64,000 nucleotides of DNA from Alphaproteobacteria bacterium (GTDB lineage: Bacteria > Pseudomonadota > Alphaproteobacteria > SP197), in NCBI GenBank assembly GCA_016869675.1, contig VGDP01000015.1, forward strand, positions 1 to 64,000, read 5' to 3'. Each line of letters starts with the position of its first letter. Within the stretch, counting starts at the first letter, position 1. Of the stretch, positions 25,875 through 35,095 are shown in pieces. The position numbers and the translations under genes were made by a program. The notes beneath the pieces were generated by a model. It searched no databases and had not been told where the DNA came from. It saw only the letters and a list, made by a program, of their open reading frames with translations.

Positions 25875-26537
25875 ATGGGCGCGATGATCGAGTTCGCCAG
25901 GCCGGATGGCGGCAAGACCAAGGGCTTCCTGGCCAAGGCCGAAAATGCCAAGGGCAACATCGTGGTCATCCAGGAATGGTGGGGGCTCAACGACCAGATC
26001 TGCGGCATCGCCGACCGCTACGCCCGCGTCGGCTACAACGCGCTGGCGCCCGATCTCTACAAGGGCCGGGTCACCGCCGTGGCCGACGAGGCCAACCACC
26101 TGATGGAAGGGCTCGATTTCGCCGACGCCACTCACCAGGATCTGGCCGGCGCGGTCGGCCATCTGGCCAAGCTGGGCGGCAAGGTGGCGGTCAGCGGCTA
26201 TTGCATGGGCGGGGCGCTGACCGTCGCCGCGTGCGTCCACATCAAGGCGTGCGCCGCCGGCGTCTGCTACTACGGCATCCCGCCGGCCGCGTTCGCCGAC
26301 CCGGCCAAGATCCGCGTGCCGTTTCAGGGCCATTTCGCCAACCAGGACGACTGGTGCACGCCGGCCGCGGTGAACGCGCTCGAGAAGGCCATGAAGGGCG
26401 CCGGGCAGAAGCCCGACATCTACCGCTACGACGCCAAGCACGCCTTCGCCAACGAGCGTAGCGTCGATGCCTACGACGTGTCGTGCGCCAACCAGGCGTG
26501 GGACCGCATGCTCGCGTTCCTGGCCAAGCACCTGTAG
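25875..26537 (+). CDS. Dienelactone hydrolase family protein
   Basis: The 220-residue alpha/beta hydrolase has the dienelactone hydrolase triad setting: nucleophile Cys in SGYCMGGALTV, an acid in FANQDDWCTP, and His in AKHAFANERS. The N-terminal EWWGLNDQI and ADRYARVGYNALAPDLY are typical. Family members open cyclic enol lactones in chlorocatechol breakdown, but many homologues are general esterases, and no catechol genes lie nearby. A GGGAG ribosome binding site precedes the ATG. It is followed at once by the nitrile-hydratase accessory-like gene. Confidence 0.85.
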   Translation: MGAMIEFARPDGGKTKGFLAKAENAKGNIVVIQEWWGLNDQICGIADRYARVGYNALAPDLYKGRVTAVADEANHLMEGLDFADATHQDLAGAVGHLAKLGGKVAVSGYCMGGALTVAACVHIKACAAGVCYYGIPPAAFADPAKIRVPFQGHFANQDDWCTPAAVNALEKAMKGAGQKPDIYRYDAKHAFANERSVDAYDVSCANQAWDRMLAFLAKHL

Positions 26538-26542
26538 GCGCC

Positions 26543-26875
26543 GTGCGCGGCCCGGGGCGCGACGACGGCCCGCCGTTCGCCGAGCCGTGGCAGGCCCAGG
26601 CCATAGCGATCGTGGCGCGCCTGCAGGAAACCGGCGCGATCGGCGCCGCCGAATGGTCGAACGCGCTGGGCGCGGCCATCCGTGCCGCCCAGGCGGCCGG
26701 CGATCCGGACGACGGTTCGACCTACTACCACCACGTGCTGGCGGCGCTCGAGACGCTTGTTGCCGCCAAGGGTTTGGCGGGCCTGGGCGAGTTGGCGACC
26801 ATGAAGGCGGCGTGGACCGAGGCTTACGCCACCACGCCCCACGGCCAGCCGGTCACGCTGCGCCCGCGCGGTTGA
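26543..26875 (+). CDS. Nitrile hydratase accessory-like protein, orphan
   Basis: The 110-residue product reads as the small accessory/activator protein of nitrile hydratase: PPFAEPWQAQAIAIVARLQE, AAEWSNALGAAIR, DDGSTYYHHVLAALETLVAA and TPHGQPVTLRPRG. This fold equals the N-terminal half of the nitrile hydratase beta subunit, and the accessory proteins help load the metal. No alpha or beta subunit gene is in the window. GTG at 26543, five bases after the dienelactone hydrolase stop, starts the homologous part. Its 3' end overlaps the convergent methyltransferase gene by 23 bases. Confidence 0.75.
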   Translation: MRGPGRDDGPPFAEPWQAQAIAIVARLQETGAIGAAEWSNALGAAIRAAQAAGDPDDGSTYYHHVLAALETLVAAKGLAGLGELATMKAAWTEAYATTPHGQPVTLRPRG

Positions 26876-27518
26876 ACACCCACACCGCGGTGCGCCGCAC
26901 CGTGTGGTCCTCGAGCGCCTTGGTGGTCGGCACCATGTACTCGGCGCGCTTGCCCAGCCGATCCTTCGGCAGGTAGGTGCGGCCCGGATCGCCGATCAGC
27001 ACGATGGCGCCTCGCGCCGCCAGGCCCTCAAGCCAGGTGGCGACCCGCCCGGCCATCGGCTGCTCGTAGCAGACGTCGCCGGCCAGCACGACATCCCAGC
27101 CCTCGTCGCGGCCGATCACGTCGGCGTCCGAGACCGTGACGGCCACGCCGTTGGCGGCGGCGTTCAGCGCGATCGCCGCGATGGCGAAGCGGTCGATGTC
27201 GGTGGCGGTCACGCGCGCCGCGCCGGCGCGCGCCGCCGCAATCGCGCCGAGCCCCGAGCCGGCGGCAAAATCGAGCACGACGCGCCCCGCCACCAAGTCC
27301 GGGTGGTCCAGCACGTGGCGGGCCAGCGCCTGGCCGCCGGCCCAGGCGAACGCCCAGAACGGCGGCGGCAGGCCGATCGCGCCCAGGTCGTCCTCGGTCT
27401 TCTGCCACAGCTCAAGCGCCTCGTCGGCCAGGTGCAGCAGGATCTCGAGCGCGTGGGGCACGGGCCGCAGCAGTGTGTTGGCGCGCACGAAGGCCGCGGG
27501 ATCGACCGGGTTGACCAT
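26853..27518 (-). CDS. Class I SAM-dependent methyltransferase (ETF-beta lysine methyltransferase-like)
   Basis: The 221-residue product has the SAM site VLDFAAGSGLGAIAAARAG, motif II ATDIDRFAIAAI and the post-motif VLAGDVCYEQPM. The N-terminal PPFWAFAWAGGQALARHVLD is characteristic of the seven-beta-strand family that includes lysine methyltransferases of electron transfer flavoprotein beta and is related to PrmA. The several acyl-CoA dehydrogenases in the window would use ETF, which makes that role attractive, but this is inference. ATG at 27518 is preferred over the longer frame. Confidence 0.75.
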   Translation of the reverse strand: MVNPVDPAAFVRANTLLRPVPHALEILLHLADEALELWQKTEDDLGAIGLPPPFWAFAWAGGQALARHVLDHPDLVAGRVVLDFAAGSGLGAIAAARAGAARVTATDIDRFAIAAIALNAAANGVAVTVSDADVIGRDEGWDVVLAGDVCYEQPMAGRVATWLEGLAARGAIVLIGDPGRTYLPKDRLGKRAEYMVPTTKALEDHTVRRTAVWVFNRAGAA

Positions 27519-27580
27519 GGCGCCTGCTTGACACGTCCGGGGCACGCGCTCAACGTCCAAGGCAGCCAAGGAGGCCCGCC

Positions 27581-28429
27581 ATGACCAGCGCGAACATCGA
27601 AATCCGCCGCATCACGCCCCTGATCGGCGCCGAGGTCATGGGGGTGAACCTGGGCCGGCTGGACGACGCGACGTTCGACGCGGTGCACCAGGCGCTGCTA
27701 GACCACGAAGTGCTGTTCTTCCACGACTAGGACATCACGCCGGCCGAGCACTTGGCGTTCGCGCGCCGCTTCGGCCCGGTCGAGCCGCCGCACCCGGTGT
27801 TCGACCGGGTGGCCGAGGCGCCCGAGGTGACCGTCGTCGAGCAGAAGGGCCGCCAGGGCATCTACAACGGCGAGTGGCACACGGACGTGACGTTCCGCGA
27901 GCCGCCGCCGCTCGCGTCCATCCTGCACTGCCAGATTGTGCCGCCGCTGGGCGGCGACACCTTTTGGGCCAGCATGACCGCGGCCTATGACGGCCTCTCC
28001 GAGCCGATCAAGCGCCTGATCGAGCCGCTGCACGCGGTCCACGACATCACCGGCGGCTTCATGGAGACGTGGCTCGCCCGGCCCGACGGCGTAAAGGCGA
28101 TGCAGGAGGCCCAGCGCGCCAACCCGCCGGTCGTGCACCCGGTGGCGCGCACCCACCCGATCACCGGCAAGCGCGCGCTGTTCGTCAACCGCTCGTTCAC
28201 GGCGGCGATCCAGGGCCTCAACCGCCACGAGGGCCAGGAGCTGCTGGCCCTGCTGCTGCGCCACGCCGAGCAGCCGACCTACCAGGTGCGCTTCACGTGG
28301 CGGCCGAAGTCGCTCGCCATCTGGGACAACCCGGTGACCCAGCACTACGCGGTGGCCGACTACGGCGCCGAGCACCGCAGGATGCACCGCGTCACCGTGA
28401 TCGGCGACAAGCCCTTCTTCCGGGCGTAG
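27581..28429 (+). pseudogene. TauD/TfdA-family dioxygenase interrupted by TAG
   Basis: The 282-codon frame encodes a 2-oxoglutarate/Fe(II) dioxygenase of the taurine dioxygenase family. It has the metal ligands WHTDVTF (His and Asp) and the distal His in QHYAVADYG, the oxoglutarate Arg near the end, and the N-terminal IRRITPLIGAEVMGVNL. A TAG occupies codon 50 (27728-27730) in LFFHD-stop-DITPAEHLAFARRFG, where relatives have Gln (CAG). Everything after it stays in frame and intact. A good ribosome binding site (AAGGAGG) precedes the ATG. It is either a fresh nonsense mutation or a base-call error. Confidence 0.85.
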
Positions 28430-28440
28430 GGATGCGCGGA

Positions 28441-28457
28441 GCGGGTCTGGGACCCGC
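28441..28457. repeat. Hairpin GCGGGTC-TGG-GACCCGC
   Basis: A perfect 7-bp stem with a 3-base loop is followed by CCCCTACGA, between the converging TauD and GST genes. The unit resembles the dispersed GGGTC/GACCC palindromes seen between genes in many proteobacterial genomes. It could serve as a bidirectional transcript end, but there is no T-run. Confidence 0.45.
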
Positions 28458-28485
28458 CCCTACGAAACCTCGGCGCGGCGGCGGC

Positions 28486-29091
28486 TTACGCCAGCCCTTC
28501 GGCCTTGAGCGCCTCGGCCACCTTGGGCCGGGCCGCGACGCGCGCCTGGAAGGCCGCGAGGTTCGGCCACCTGGACACGTCGATGCCCACGTACTTCGAC
28601 CAATTGACCACCGTGAATGCGTAGGCATCCGCCACCGTGAACGCCGGCCCGGTCAGGTAGTCCCTGCCGGCGAGCTGCTTGTCCATGACGTCGAAGCGCT
28701 TGGCCAGCCGTTCCTTGGCCATGGCCTTGAACGCCTCGGTGGTCTTGTCGTTGAACAGCAGCCCGAAGGTCTGGTGCAGTTCGGTCGAGACGAAGGTGAG
28801 CGCCTCGAGCGCACGGTAGCGCTCCATGGACCCTGCCTTCGGCAGCAGGTCGGCCTTGCCGGCCTTGTCCGCGAGATATTGCACGATCGCCGCGCCCTCG
28901 GTCAGCCGGCTGCCGTCGTCCAGCTCGAGCACGGGCACGTAGCCGTTGGCATTGATCTTCGAGAAATCGGCGCCGGCCTTCGTCTTCTTGCTGGCGAGGT
29001 CGACCTGTTCAAGGTCGAGCTTGATGCCGGCCTCGCGCGCGACGATGTGCGGCGACAGCGAGCAGGCGCCGGGCGATTAGTAGAGCTTCAT
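28486..29091 (-). pseudogene. Beta-class glutathione S-transferase with TAA at codon 5
   Basis: The 201-codon frame begins MKLY-stop-SPGACSLSPHIVARE. The rest is a standard bacterial beta-class GST: conserved Cys10 in GACS, VPVLELDDGSRLTEGAAIVQ of the thioredoxin-like domain, then a helical domain ending SRWPNLAAFQARVAARPKV. Codon 5 (29079-29077) is TAA where relatives have Tyr (TAC or TAT). Downstream ATG codons would remove the glutathione site, so a functional shortened protein is unlikely. The neighbouring TauD gene is also interrupted. Confidence 0.85.
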
Positions 29092-29194
29092 GACGGTCCT
29101 CCCTTGGAGTGGGCGATGGTGCGTCGGGGACGGCGCGCGCCGCGATCACGATCAAACGAGCAACCGCGCCAAGCCCACTTGCACCAATGCACGA

Positions 29195-29950
29195 TCAGCC
29201 CCTGCCGACGTAGGGCATCTTGGTCGCCATGATCGTCATGGTCAGCACGTTGGCGTCCGGTGACAGATTGGCCATCTGGACGATCGCGTCGCCGACATGA
29301 TCGACGTTCATGGTCGGCTCGGGACGCACCGAGCCGTCGGCCTGGGGCATCCCTGAGCCCATGCGCTGGGTCATGGGCGTCGCGGCGTTGCCGATGTCGA
29401 TCTGGCCGCACGCGATGTCGTACTTGCGCCCGTCCAGCGCGGTCGCCTTGGTCAGCCCGGAGATCGCGTGCTTGGTCGCGGTGTAGGGCGCCGCGTTGGG
29501 CCGCGGCGCGTGGGCCGAGATCGAGCCGTTGTTGATGATGCGTCCGCCGCGCGGGTCCTGGTCCTTCATCAGGCGGAAGGCCTGCTGCGTGCAGTAGAAC
29601 ATGCCGTTCAGGTTGATATCGACGACGCGGCGCCAATCCTCGACCGCCATATCCTCGAGCGGCACGGCGCGGCCGCCGATGCCGGCGTTGTTGAACAGGA
29701 GGTCGAGCCGGCCGAAGCGAGCCTTGACCGCGGCGAATAGAGCCGCGACCGACGCCGGCTCGGCGACATCGGTCGGGACCGCGATCATGGTGGCGCCGAG
29801 CGCGGTACCTTCGGCGACGACGGCCTGCAGCGGCTCGGGCCGACGGCCCGCCAGCGCGACCGACCACCCCGCCCGGCCTAGCGCCAGCGAGGCCGAGCGG
29901 CCGATCCCGGTACCCGCGCCCGTGACGATCGCGATACGTGATGCTGCCAT
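29195..29950 (-). CDS. Short-chain dehydrogenase/reductase
   Basis: The 251-residue product is a classical SDR. It has the coenzyme motif [32 protein letters not shown], a Ser in [10 protein letters not shown], and the active-site pair [10 protein letters not shown]. The Arg in [11 protein letters not shown] after the second strand suggests NADP(H) preference. C-terminal [16 protein letters not shown] is typical of one SDR subgroup. Its substrate is unknown. It is divergent from acyl-CoA dehydrogenase B with 86 bases between start codons, so the pair may share control. Confidence 0.88.
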   Translation of the reverse strand: MAASRIAIVTGAGTGIGRSASLALGRAGWSVALAGRRPEPLQAVVAEGTALGATMIAVPTDVAEPASVAALFAAVKARFGRLDLLFNNAGIGGRAVPLEDMAVEDWRRVVDINLNGMFYCTQQAFRLMKDQDPRGGRIINNGSISAHAPRPNAAPYTATKHAISGLTKATALDGRKYDIACGQIDIGNAATPMTQRMGSGMPQADGSVRPEPTMNVDHVGDAIVQMANLSPDANVLTMTIMATKMPYVGRG

Positions 29951-30036
29951 GGTTCCCTCCCGCAGTGACGCACGGGACGCTACGCCAAGCCCGGTGCTTT
30001 GAATACACTCTGCCGGTCCACACCCGAGGAGCCGCC

Positions 30037-31200
30037 ATGTCGTACCCCTTGCCCGAGACCGCGCGCGCCTGGCAGGCGCGCATGCGCGCCTTCGTCGACG
30101 CCGAGCTGATTCCGCTCGAGGTCGAGACCGAGATGCACGACGGCGCGATCCCGCGCGACGTGCGCGAACGCCACTACGAGGCGACCAAGGCCATGGGCCT
30201 GTTCATGCCCTCGATCCCCAAGGAGCACGGCGGCGCGGGCCTTTCCATGCTCGAGATCGCGGTGATCCAGGAGCAGATCGGCCGCGCCACCAACGGTCTC
30301 GGCTTCTGCTACCACGACCTGTCGCCGTTCCTAGTTCACACGGCGACGCCCTACCAGATGGAACACTACGTGCGCGACCTGCTGAGCGGCGCGCGCAACG
30401 AGTGCTACGCGATCACCGAGGAAGGTGCCGGTTCCGACGTGGACGCGATCCAGGCGACCGCACGGCGCGTCGGCAACCAGTTCCGGCTCGACGGGCTCAA
30501 ATGGCACGTCACCGGCGCCAACGTGGCGGACATCGTGATTTTCCAGGCCAAGCTGGAGGACGGCGGCCACGGCCTGTTCTATGTCGATCGCGACCAGGCG
30601 GGCATAGAGGTGGTGCGTACGCCCAAGTACATGCACCACTTCCCCGGCCATCACCTGGTGCTGCGTTTCACCGACGTGCGCGTCCCGGCCGAGAACCAGA
30701 TCGACCCCGCGGGCGGCGGCCTGCAATGGACCTACGACTGGTTCCGCCAGGAACGCCTGAAGATCGCCGCGCGCTGCTGCGGCGCGGCCAGCCGGCTGAT
30801 CGACGAGGCGACCGCGTTCGCGCGTTCCCGGGTGCAGTTCGGCCGGCCCATCTGGGACAACCAGGCGGTGCAGTTCCCGCTGGCCGATTCACTGACCGAG
30901 CTTTGGGCCGGACGCCTGATGGTCTATCGCCTGGCCGAGGCGATCGACGCCAAGGAGGATCTCAAGGTCCAGCACGCCATGTGCTCGATGGCCAAGCTCT
31001 ACTGCTCGGAGATGGCCAACCGGGTCGCCGATCGCGCCGTTCAGGTGTTCGGCGGGCGCGGCTACATGCGCGAGAACGTGGCGGAACGGTTCTTTCGCGA
31101 GGTGCGCGTGGACCGCATCTGGGAGGGCACCAGCGAGATCCAGCGCATGATCGTCGGCCACAGCCTCGCCAAGCGCGGCCAGGACGCCTTGATCGGGTAG
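30037..31200 (+). CDS. Acyl-CoA dehydrogenase family protein (paralogue B)
   Basis: The 387-residue flavoprotein is clearly related to the product of the gene at 19356. Both share [18 protein letters not shown], a WHVT-x-AN-x-AD block, [17 protein letters not shown], and the ending [17 protein letters not shown] with [15 protein letters not shown]. The C-terminal Glu in WEGTSEIQR is kept. ATG at 30037 follows GAGGAGCC, a good ribosome binding site. It stands alone downstream of the divergent SDR gene. The duplication with one copy near argH and one here may reflect different acyl-CoA substrates. Confidence 0.88.
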   Translation: MSYPLPETARAWQARMRAFVDAELIPLEVETEMHDGAIPRDVRERHYEATKAMGLFMPSIPKEHGGAGLSMLEIAVIQEQIGRATNGLGFCYHDLSPFLVHTATPYQMEHYVRDLLSGARNECYAITEEGAGSDVDAIQATARRVGNQFRLDGLKWHVTGANVADIVIFQAKLEDGGHGLFYVDRDQAGIEVVRTPKYMHHFPGHHLVLRFTDVRVPAENQIDPAGGGLQWTYDWFRQERLKIAARCCGAASRLIDEATAFARSRVQFGRPIWDNQAVQFPLADSLTELWAGRLMVYRLAEAIDAKEDLKVQHAMCSMAKLYCSEMANRVADRAVQVFGGRGYMRENVAERFFREVRVDRIWEGTSEIQRMIVGHSLAKRGQDALIG

Positions 31201-31265
31201 CACCACCGCTGAACGTGACCGGTGGTCGCACGCCCCCTGACCCTCCCGTCGCGGCACGCGACGGG

Positions 31266-31344
31266 CCTCTCCCTCCTCCGCGAGGGGCGAGGGATTCGGG
31301 TGTGCGCCCCCTCTCCCCTTGCGGGAGAGGGTCGGGGTGAGGGG
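31266..31344. repeat. CCCTCTCCC...GGGAGAGGG palindromic repeat cluster
   Basis: Perfect 9-bp arms CCCTCTCCC (31309-31317) and GGGAGAGGG (31323-31331) flank a CTTGC loop and are followed by TCGGGGTGAGGGG. A looser related copy lies at 31266-31293. This CT-rich/GA-rich palindrome recurs in intergenic regions of many proteobacteria. It separates acyl-CoA dehydrogenase B from the converging HEAT-repeat gene and may help end both transcripts. Confidence 0.6.
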
Positions 31345-31402
31345 TAGTCACAAACGCCGGACCATGCCGGGCAAGACTACGCCAAGTTCAACGACCTCCG
31401 AT

Positions 31403-32371
31403 TCAAGGCGGGGGCCGAGCCGCGCGGCCGCGTAAAATGCCCGCTTGGCTTTGGTGCCACGCGGCCCAGGCGTCCTGGTCGTCGCCCAGGGTCTGGCCGG
31501 TCATCACGGAGAGCGACCAGGCGGAGAACCAGCGCACGTCGGGGTGGCGGTCGCCGAGTGCCTCGATCAGGGCGGCGATGGCGCGCCGGTCGCCCAGCCG
31601 GCCGAGCGACCAGGCCGCCTGCCAGCGCACCGCGTCGTCGGTGTCCGCCAAGGCGCCGATCAGGTCCGGGACCACCGAGGCGTCGCCCAGGTCGCCCATG
31701 ACGCGGGTCGCCGTGGGTCGGAGTCTGGGATCGCCGTCAAGCAGGGCCGAGGCCAGCGCTGGCGCCCCGTAGACCGCGCCGATCAGTTCGACCAGGCGAT
31801 CCATGTATGACCCCGGCGCGCGCAAGGCGCTGTCGAAGGGGGCGTTGGCCGGGTCGTCGTAGCCCAGATCGCGTTCGAACTTGCGCTGGCGGTTAATCTG
31901 ACCGACGAAGGCGGAATCCATGACCGACGTTCCGCCCCGCTGGAAGGCCAGCGCGCCGCGCACGTTGGCGCCCGTGTACAAGTAGCGGGCATCGGCGTCG
32001 GCGTAGAGCAAGCCCAGCGCCTCGCCCCGGGCGATGATGTGAAGGGAAGCGTCGTACGCCGTGGCGTCCGGCCCCACCACATCGGCTCCGGCTCCGACCA
32101 GCAGATCGACCGCCAACTCGGCGAGCGGCAACTCGAACGACGGGATCGGCTTGGCCTCGATCGACGTCCGCTCGCGGTAGACGAAGTCCTGCTCGACCAC
32201 AACGCGCACGGTTTCCACAGCCTCCACCGCCGCGCCGCGCGGCGACGCGGCGACGACGCCGATGCCCGCGAGCACCAGCGCGAACAACCATGGGGCTAAG
32301 GCGTTGTTAATGGCGCGGCGGCCACTCTGAACTCGAAGCAATCCCGCTGGCCGCCCGGCGCGCACCACCAT
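31403..32371 (-). CDS. Exported HEAT-repeat protein
   Basis: The 322-residue product has an N-terminal hydrophobic segment (APWLFALVLAGIGVVAA) that should export or anchor it. A middle domain follows without clear family (ELPLAELAVDLLVGAGADVV). The C-terminal part has PBS-lyase/HEAT repeats: VMGDLGDASVVPDLIGALAD, WQAAWSLGRLGDRRAIAALI and VRWFSAWSLSVMTGQ. It ends in the WHQ-type tail often seen in such proteins. The listed ATG lies in the same CATG as the divergent DUF2336 start, so the true start may be further inside. The function is unknown. Confidence 0.65.
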   Translation of the reverse strand: MVVRAGRPAGLLRVQSGRRAINNALAPWLFALVLAGIGVVAASPRGAAVEAVETVRVVVEQDFVYRERTSIEAKPIPSFELPLAELAVDLLVGAGADVVGPDATAYDASLHIIARGEALGLLYADADARYLYTGANVRGALAFQRGGTSVMDSAFVGQINRQRKFERDLGYDDPANAPFDSALRAPGSYMDRLVELIGAVYGAPALASALLDGDPRLRPTATRVMGDLGDASVVPDLIGALADTDDAVRWQAAWSLGRLGDRRAIAALIEALGDRHPDVRWFSAWSLSVMTGQTLGDDQDAWAAWHQSQAGILRGRAARPPP

Positions 32372-33521
32372 GTCCAAGTCGCCGTCGTCGTCCGACACGA
32401 CCCAGCCCGCCGTCGCAAGACTCAAGCTCGATACCCTGCTCGGCATGGCGCGCCAGCGCTCGCGCGAGGGCCGCGCCGCGCTGTTCGAGACCGTGCGCGA
32501 CCTGCTGTTCGACATGGGCGAGGCGCTGTCCGACCGGGAGCGGGCACTCATGGGTGACATCTTGCGCCGCCTGGTGGCCGACGTCGATGCCGCGGTACGC
32601 AAGGATCTTGCTCATCGGTTGGCCCAGGACCCACGCGCGCCGCGCGACCTGGTGGTCGCCGTGGCGAACGACGAGATCGACGTCGCCTATCCCATCCTGG
32701 TCGCCAGCGCGGTGCTGGCGGACAGCGCCCTGATCGAGATCGTGCGCCAGCGCACCCAGGCGCATCAACTGGCTATCGCCGGGCGCCGCGCCATCAGCGA
32801 GGACGTCAGCCAAGCCCTGATCAACACCGGCGACGAGGACGTGGTGGTCGCGCTGCTGAACAACGCCGGCGCCCAGATCTCGGCCGCGACCTTGGAGTAC
32901 CTGGTTGATCAGTCGCGCCAAGTCGACCGTTTTCAGGAGCCCCTGGTGCGGCGCCATGACCTGCCGCGCGACCTGACGCGCAACATGTACCTGTGGGTCT
33001 CCGCCGCGCTGCGTCACCACCTGTCCAGCGTACACAGGGTGGACGGCGAGGTGATCGACGAGACCGTGGCCAAGGGGGCGAAGGATCAGTTCGGCAAACG
33101 CCACGACGATCTGACCATCGCCGAACGCATTGTGCGCGATCTGCGCGCCTCGCGCGCGCTGAACGAATCCGTGCTGCTGCAGTTCCTGAAGAAGGGCGAA
33201 GTGCCGCTGTTCGAGGCGGGGCTCGCCTGCCTGTTGGACCTGCGCCCCATCCTGGTGCGGCGCATCCTGTTCGAGCCAGGCCCCGAGGCGCTGGCAATCG
33301 CGTGCAAGGCCGCCGGGTTCCAGGAAGTGACGTTCAAGACCATCGTGCGCCTGGCGCGCACCGCGACGCTGCGCCCGGGCGAGGACATCGAGGAGGCGGT
33401 GCGCGCGGCCCAGGCGATCTTCCGCCAGATCAAGCCGTCGTACGCCACCACCGTCGCGCGCCGCTGGCGCCAGGACCCGCAGTACCAATATGCCCTCAAC
33501 AAGCTCGAATCCGCGACCTAG
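32370..33521 (+). CDS. DUF2336 family protein
   Basis: The 383-residue product is an all-helical protein of the DUF2336 type, restricted largely to alphaproteobacteria. Typical segments are LLFDMGEALSDRERALMGDI, AYPILVASAVLADSALIEIV, LALA-like repeats around HQLAIAGRRAISEDVSQALI, and the C-terminal ALNKLES. The sequence suggests HEAT-like helical pairs and a cytosolic location. The function is unknown; relatives often lie beside sensor kinases, as here. Its ATG coincides with that of the divergent HEAT-protein gene within one CATG. Confidence 0.8.
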   Translation: MSKSPSSSDTTQPAVARLKLDTLLGMARQRSREGRAALFETVRDLLFDMGEALSDRERALMGDILRRLVADVDAAVRKDLAHRLAQDPRAPRDLVVAVANDEIDVAYPILVASAVLADSALIEIVRQRTQAHQLAIAGRRAISEDVSQALINTGDEDVVVALLNNAGAQISAATLEYLVDQSRQVDRFQEPLVRRHDLPRDLTRNMYLWVSAALRHHLSSVHRVDGEVIDETVAKGAKDQFGKRHDDLTIAERIVRDLRASRALNESVLLQFLKKGEVPLFEAGLACLLDLRPILVRRILFEPGPEALAIACKAAGFQEVTFKTIVRLARTATLRPGEDIEEAVRAAQAIFRQIKPSYATTVARRWRQDPQYQYALNKLESAT

Positions 33522-35029
33522 GCGGTCGCCCTCCCGGCGGTCGGCCGGACCGGCGCTCGCGGCCAAGTTGGTGCTCGCCTGCCCCGAGTCCATCTACCTG
33601 GCCGCGGCCGACGGCATGCTGCAATTTGGCCAACGCGGCCTACCGCGCCATCGCCGTGCCGCCGGGCGTGTCGATCGGGCCGCTCGAGGCGCCCAACGTG
33701 GTGGTCCGTGTCGTGCGCGAGGGCCGCTCGGTCGAGCACACCTACCGCGCCGGTCCACCCGACGCGGAGCGCACGTTCGTCGCGGTCCACAGCCCGCTGA
33801 AGGACGAGCACGGCACCATCGTCGCGGTCGGCGGCCATTATCGCGAGATCACCGGCCAGGCCCGCGCCGAGCGGCGGCTCGACGTGTTAGGCGAACGGCT
33901 CGACGACATCAACCGCCTGCTCTCCGACTGGGTGTGGGAGGTCGATGCCTCGTTCCGCATCCAGATGCTGTCGCCGCGCGCCTCCGACGCGCTGGGCCAG
34001 CCGGTGGCCGCGCTGGTCGGCGCCAACCTGCTGGACATCGGCGCATTCGCCCGCCCGGCGGGCCGTGTGCCTGGGCCAGCGTCGCGCTCGCCGTTCAGCG
34101 ACCAGGAATTCCATTCGGTCGATATCGGCGGCGAAACCCGCTACAATCGCATGACCGGCGTGCCCGTGTTCGACGCGACGGGCACGTTTTGCGGCTATCG
34201 CGGCGTCGGCACCGACATCACCGCGCGGGTCCGGGCGGGAAGCCGCGCCGCCCACGCGCAGATGCTCTTGGTCGAGGCGATCGAGGCGCCGTCCGAAGTC
34301 TTCGCCTTGTTCGACGCCCAGGACCGCCTGGTCCTCAGCAACCAGCGGTTCCGTGAACTCCACCCGGCGCTGGCCAACTTAGCTCGTCCGGGCGTGCCGC
34401 AGTACCTGGAGTACGTGCGCAACATCCACGAGAGCGGCCGCCACCTGCTCAACCTGATCAACGACATCCTGGATTTCTCGAAGGCCGAGGCCGGCAAGCT
34501 GACGCTGCACGAGTCCGAGATCTCGTTGCCCGCCTTGATCGCGCGTTGCCGGCGCTTCGTCGAGGAGATGGCGCTGGCCGGCGGGGTCGCTCTGGCCGAG
34601 GGTGTGCCCACCACGATTCCCGGCCTGCGCGCCGACGAACGCAAGGTCAAGCAAATGCTGCTCAATCTCTTGTCGAACGCCGTCAAGTTCACGCCCGGCG
34701 GCGGCACGGTCACGACCCGCGTCCGCGTCGACCCGGACGGCGCGTTGATCCTGGCCGTGATTGAAACGGGCAAGGGCATGACACGAGACGAAATTCCGAA
34801 GGCGCTGTCGCCGTTCGTCCAGTTGGAGGACGCTCTGACCCGACGGCACCAAGGCACCAGACTGGGCTTGCCGCTGACACGTTCGCTGATCGAATTGCAC
34901 GGGGGCGCGATCAAGGTGGAAAGCGCCGTAGGCATCGGCACGACAGTCAGTCTGCATTTTCCTGCGGAAAGAGTGTGGCAGATGAGCAACATTGTGGCGC
35001 CATCCTTAACGAAGGGCGGCGCTCGTTAA
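33490..35029 (+). pseudogene. PAS-domain histidine kinase, degenerate (no H-box, frameshift)
   Basis: Three PAS-like segments can be followed (around 33580-33860, 33890-34240 and 34270-34370), then the second half of a HisKA domain (SGRHLLNLINDILDFSKAEAGKL) and an ATPase domain (LLNLLSNAVKFTPGGGT, then GLPLTRSLIELHGG). One base too many near 33628 shifts the first PAS (MLQFGQ versus LANAAYRAI). Near 34378-34392 the third PAS runs directly into HisKA helix 2, so the H-box with the phospho-acceptor His is missing. The ATP-lid glycine is Arg (GTRLGLP) and DTGIGM-like sequence reads ETGKGM. The start is uncertain; it overlaps or follows the DUF2336 stop. Confidence 0.75.
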
Positions 35030-35095
35030 CATCTTGTTAGGTTTTGAGACGCCATGATCGCTAGGGTTAACGCGCCAGCCGCACGGAGAGCATCA

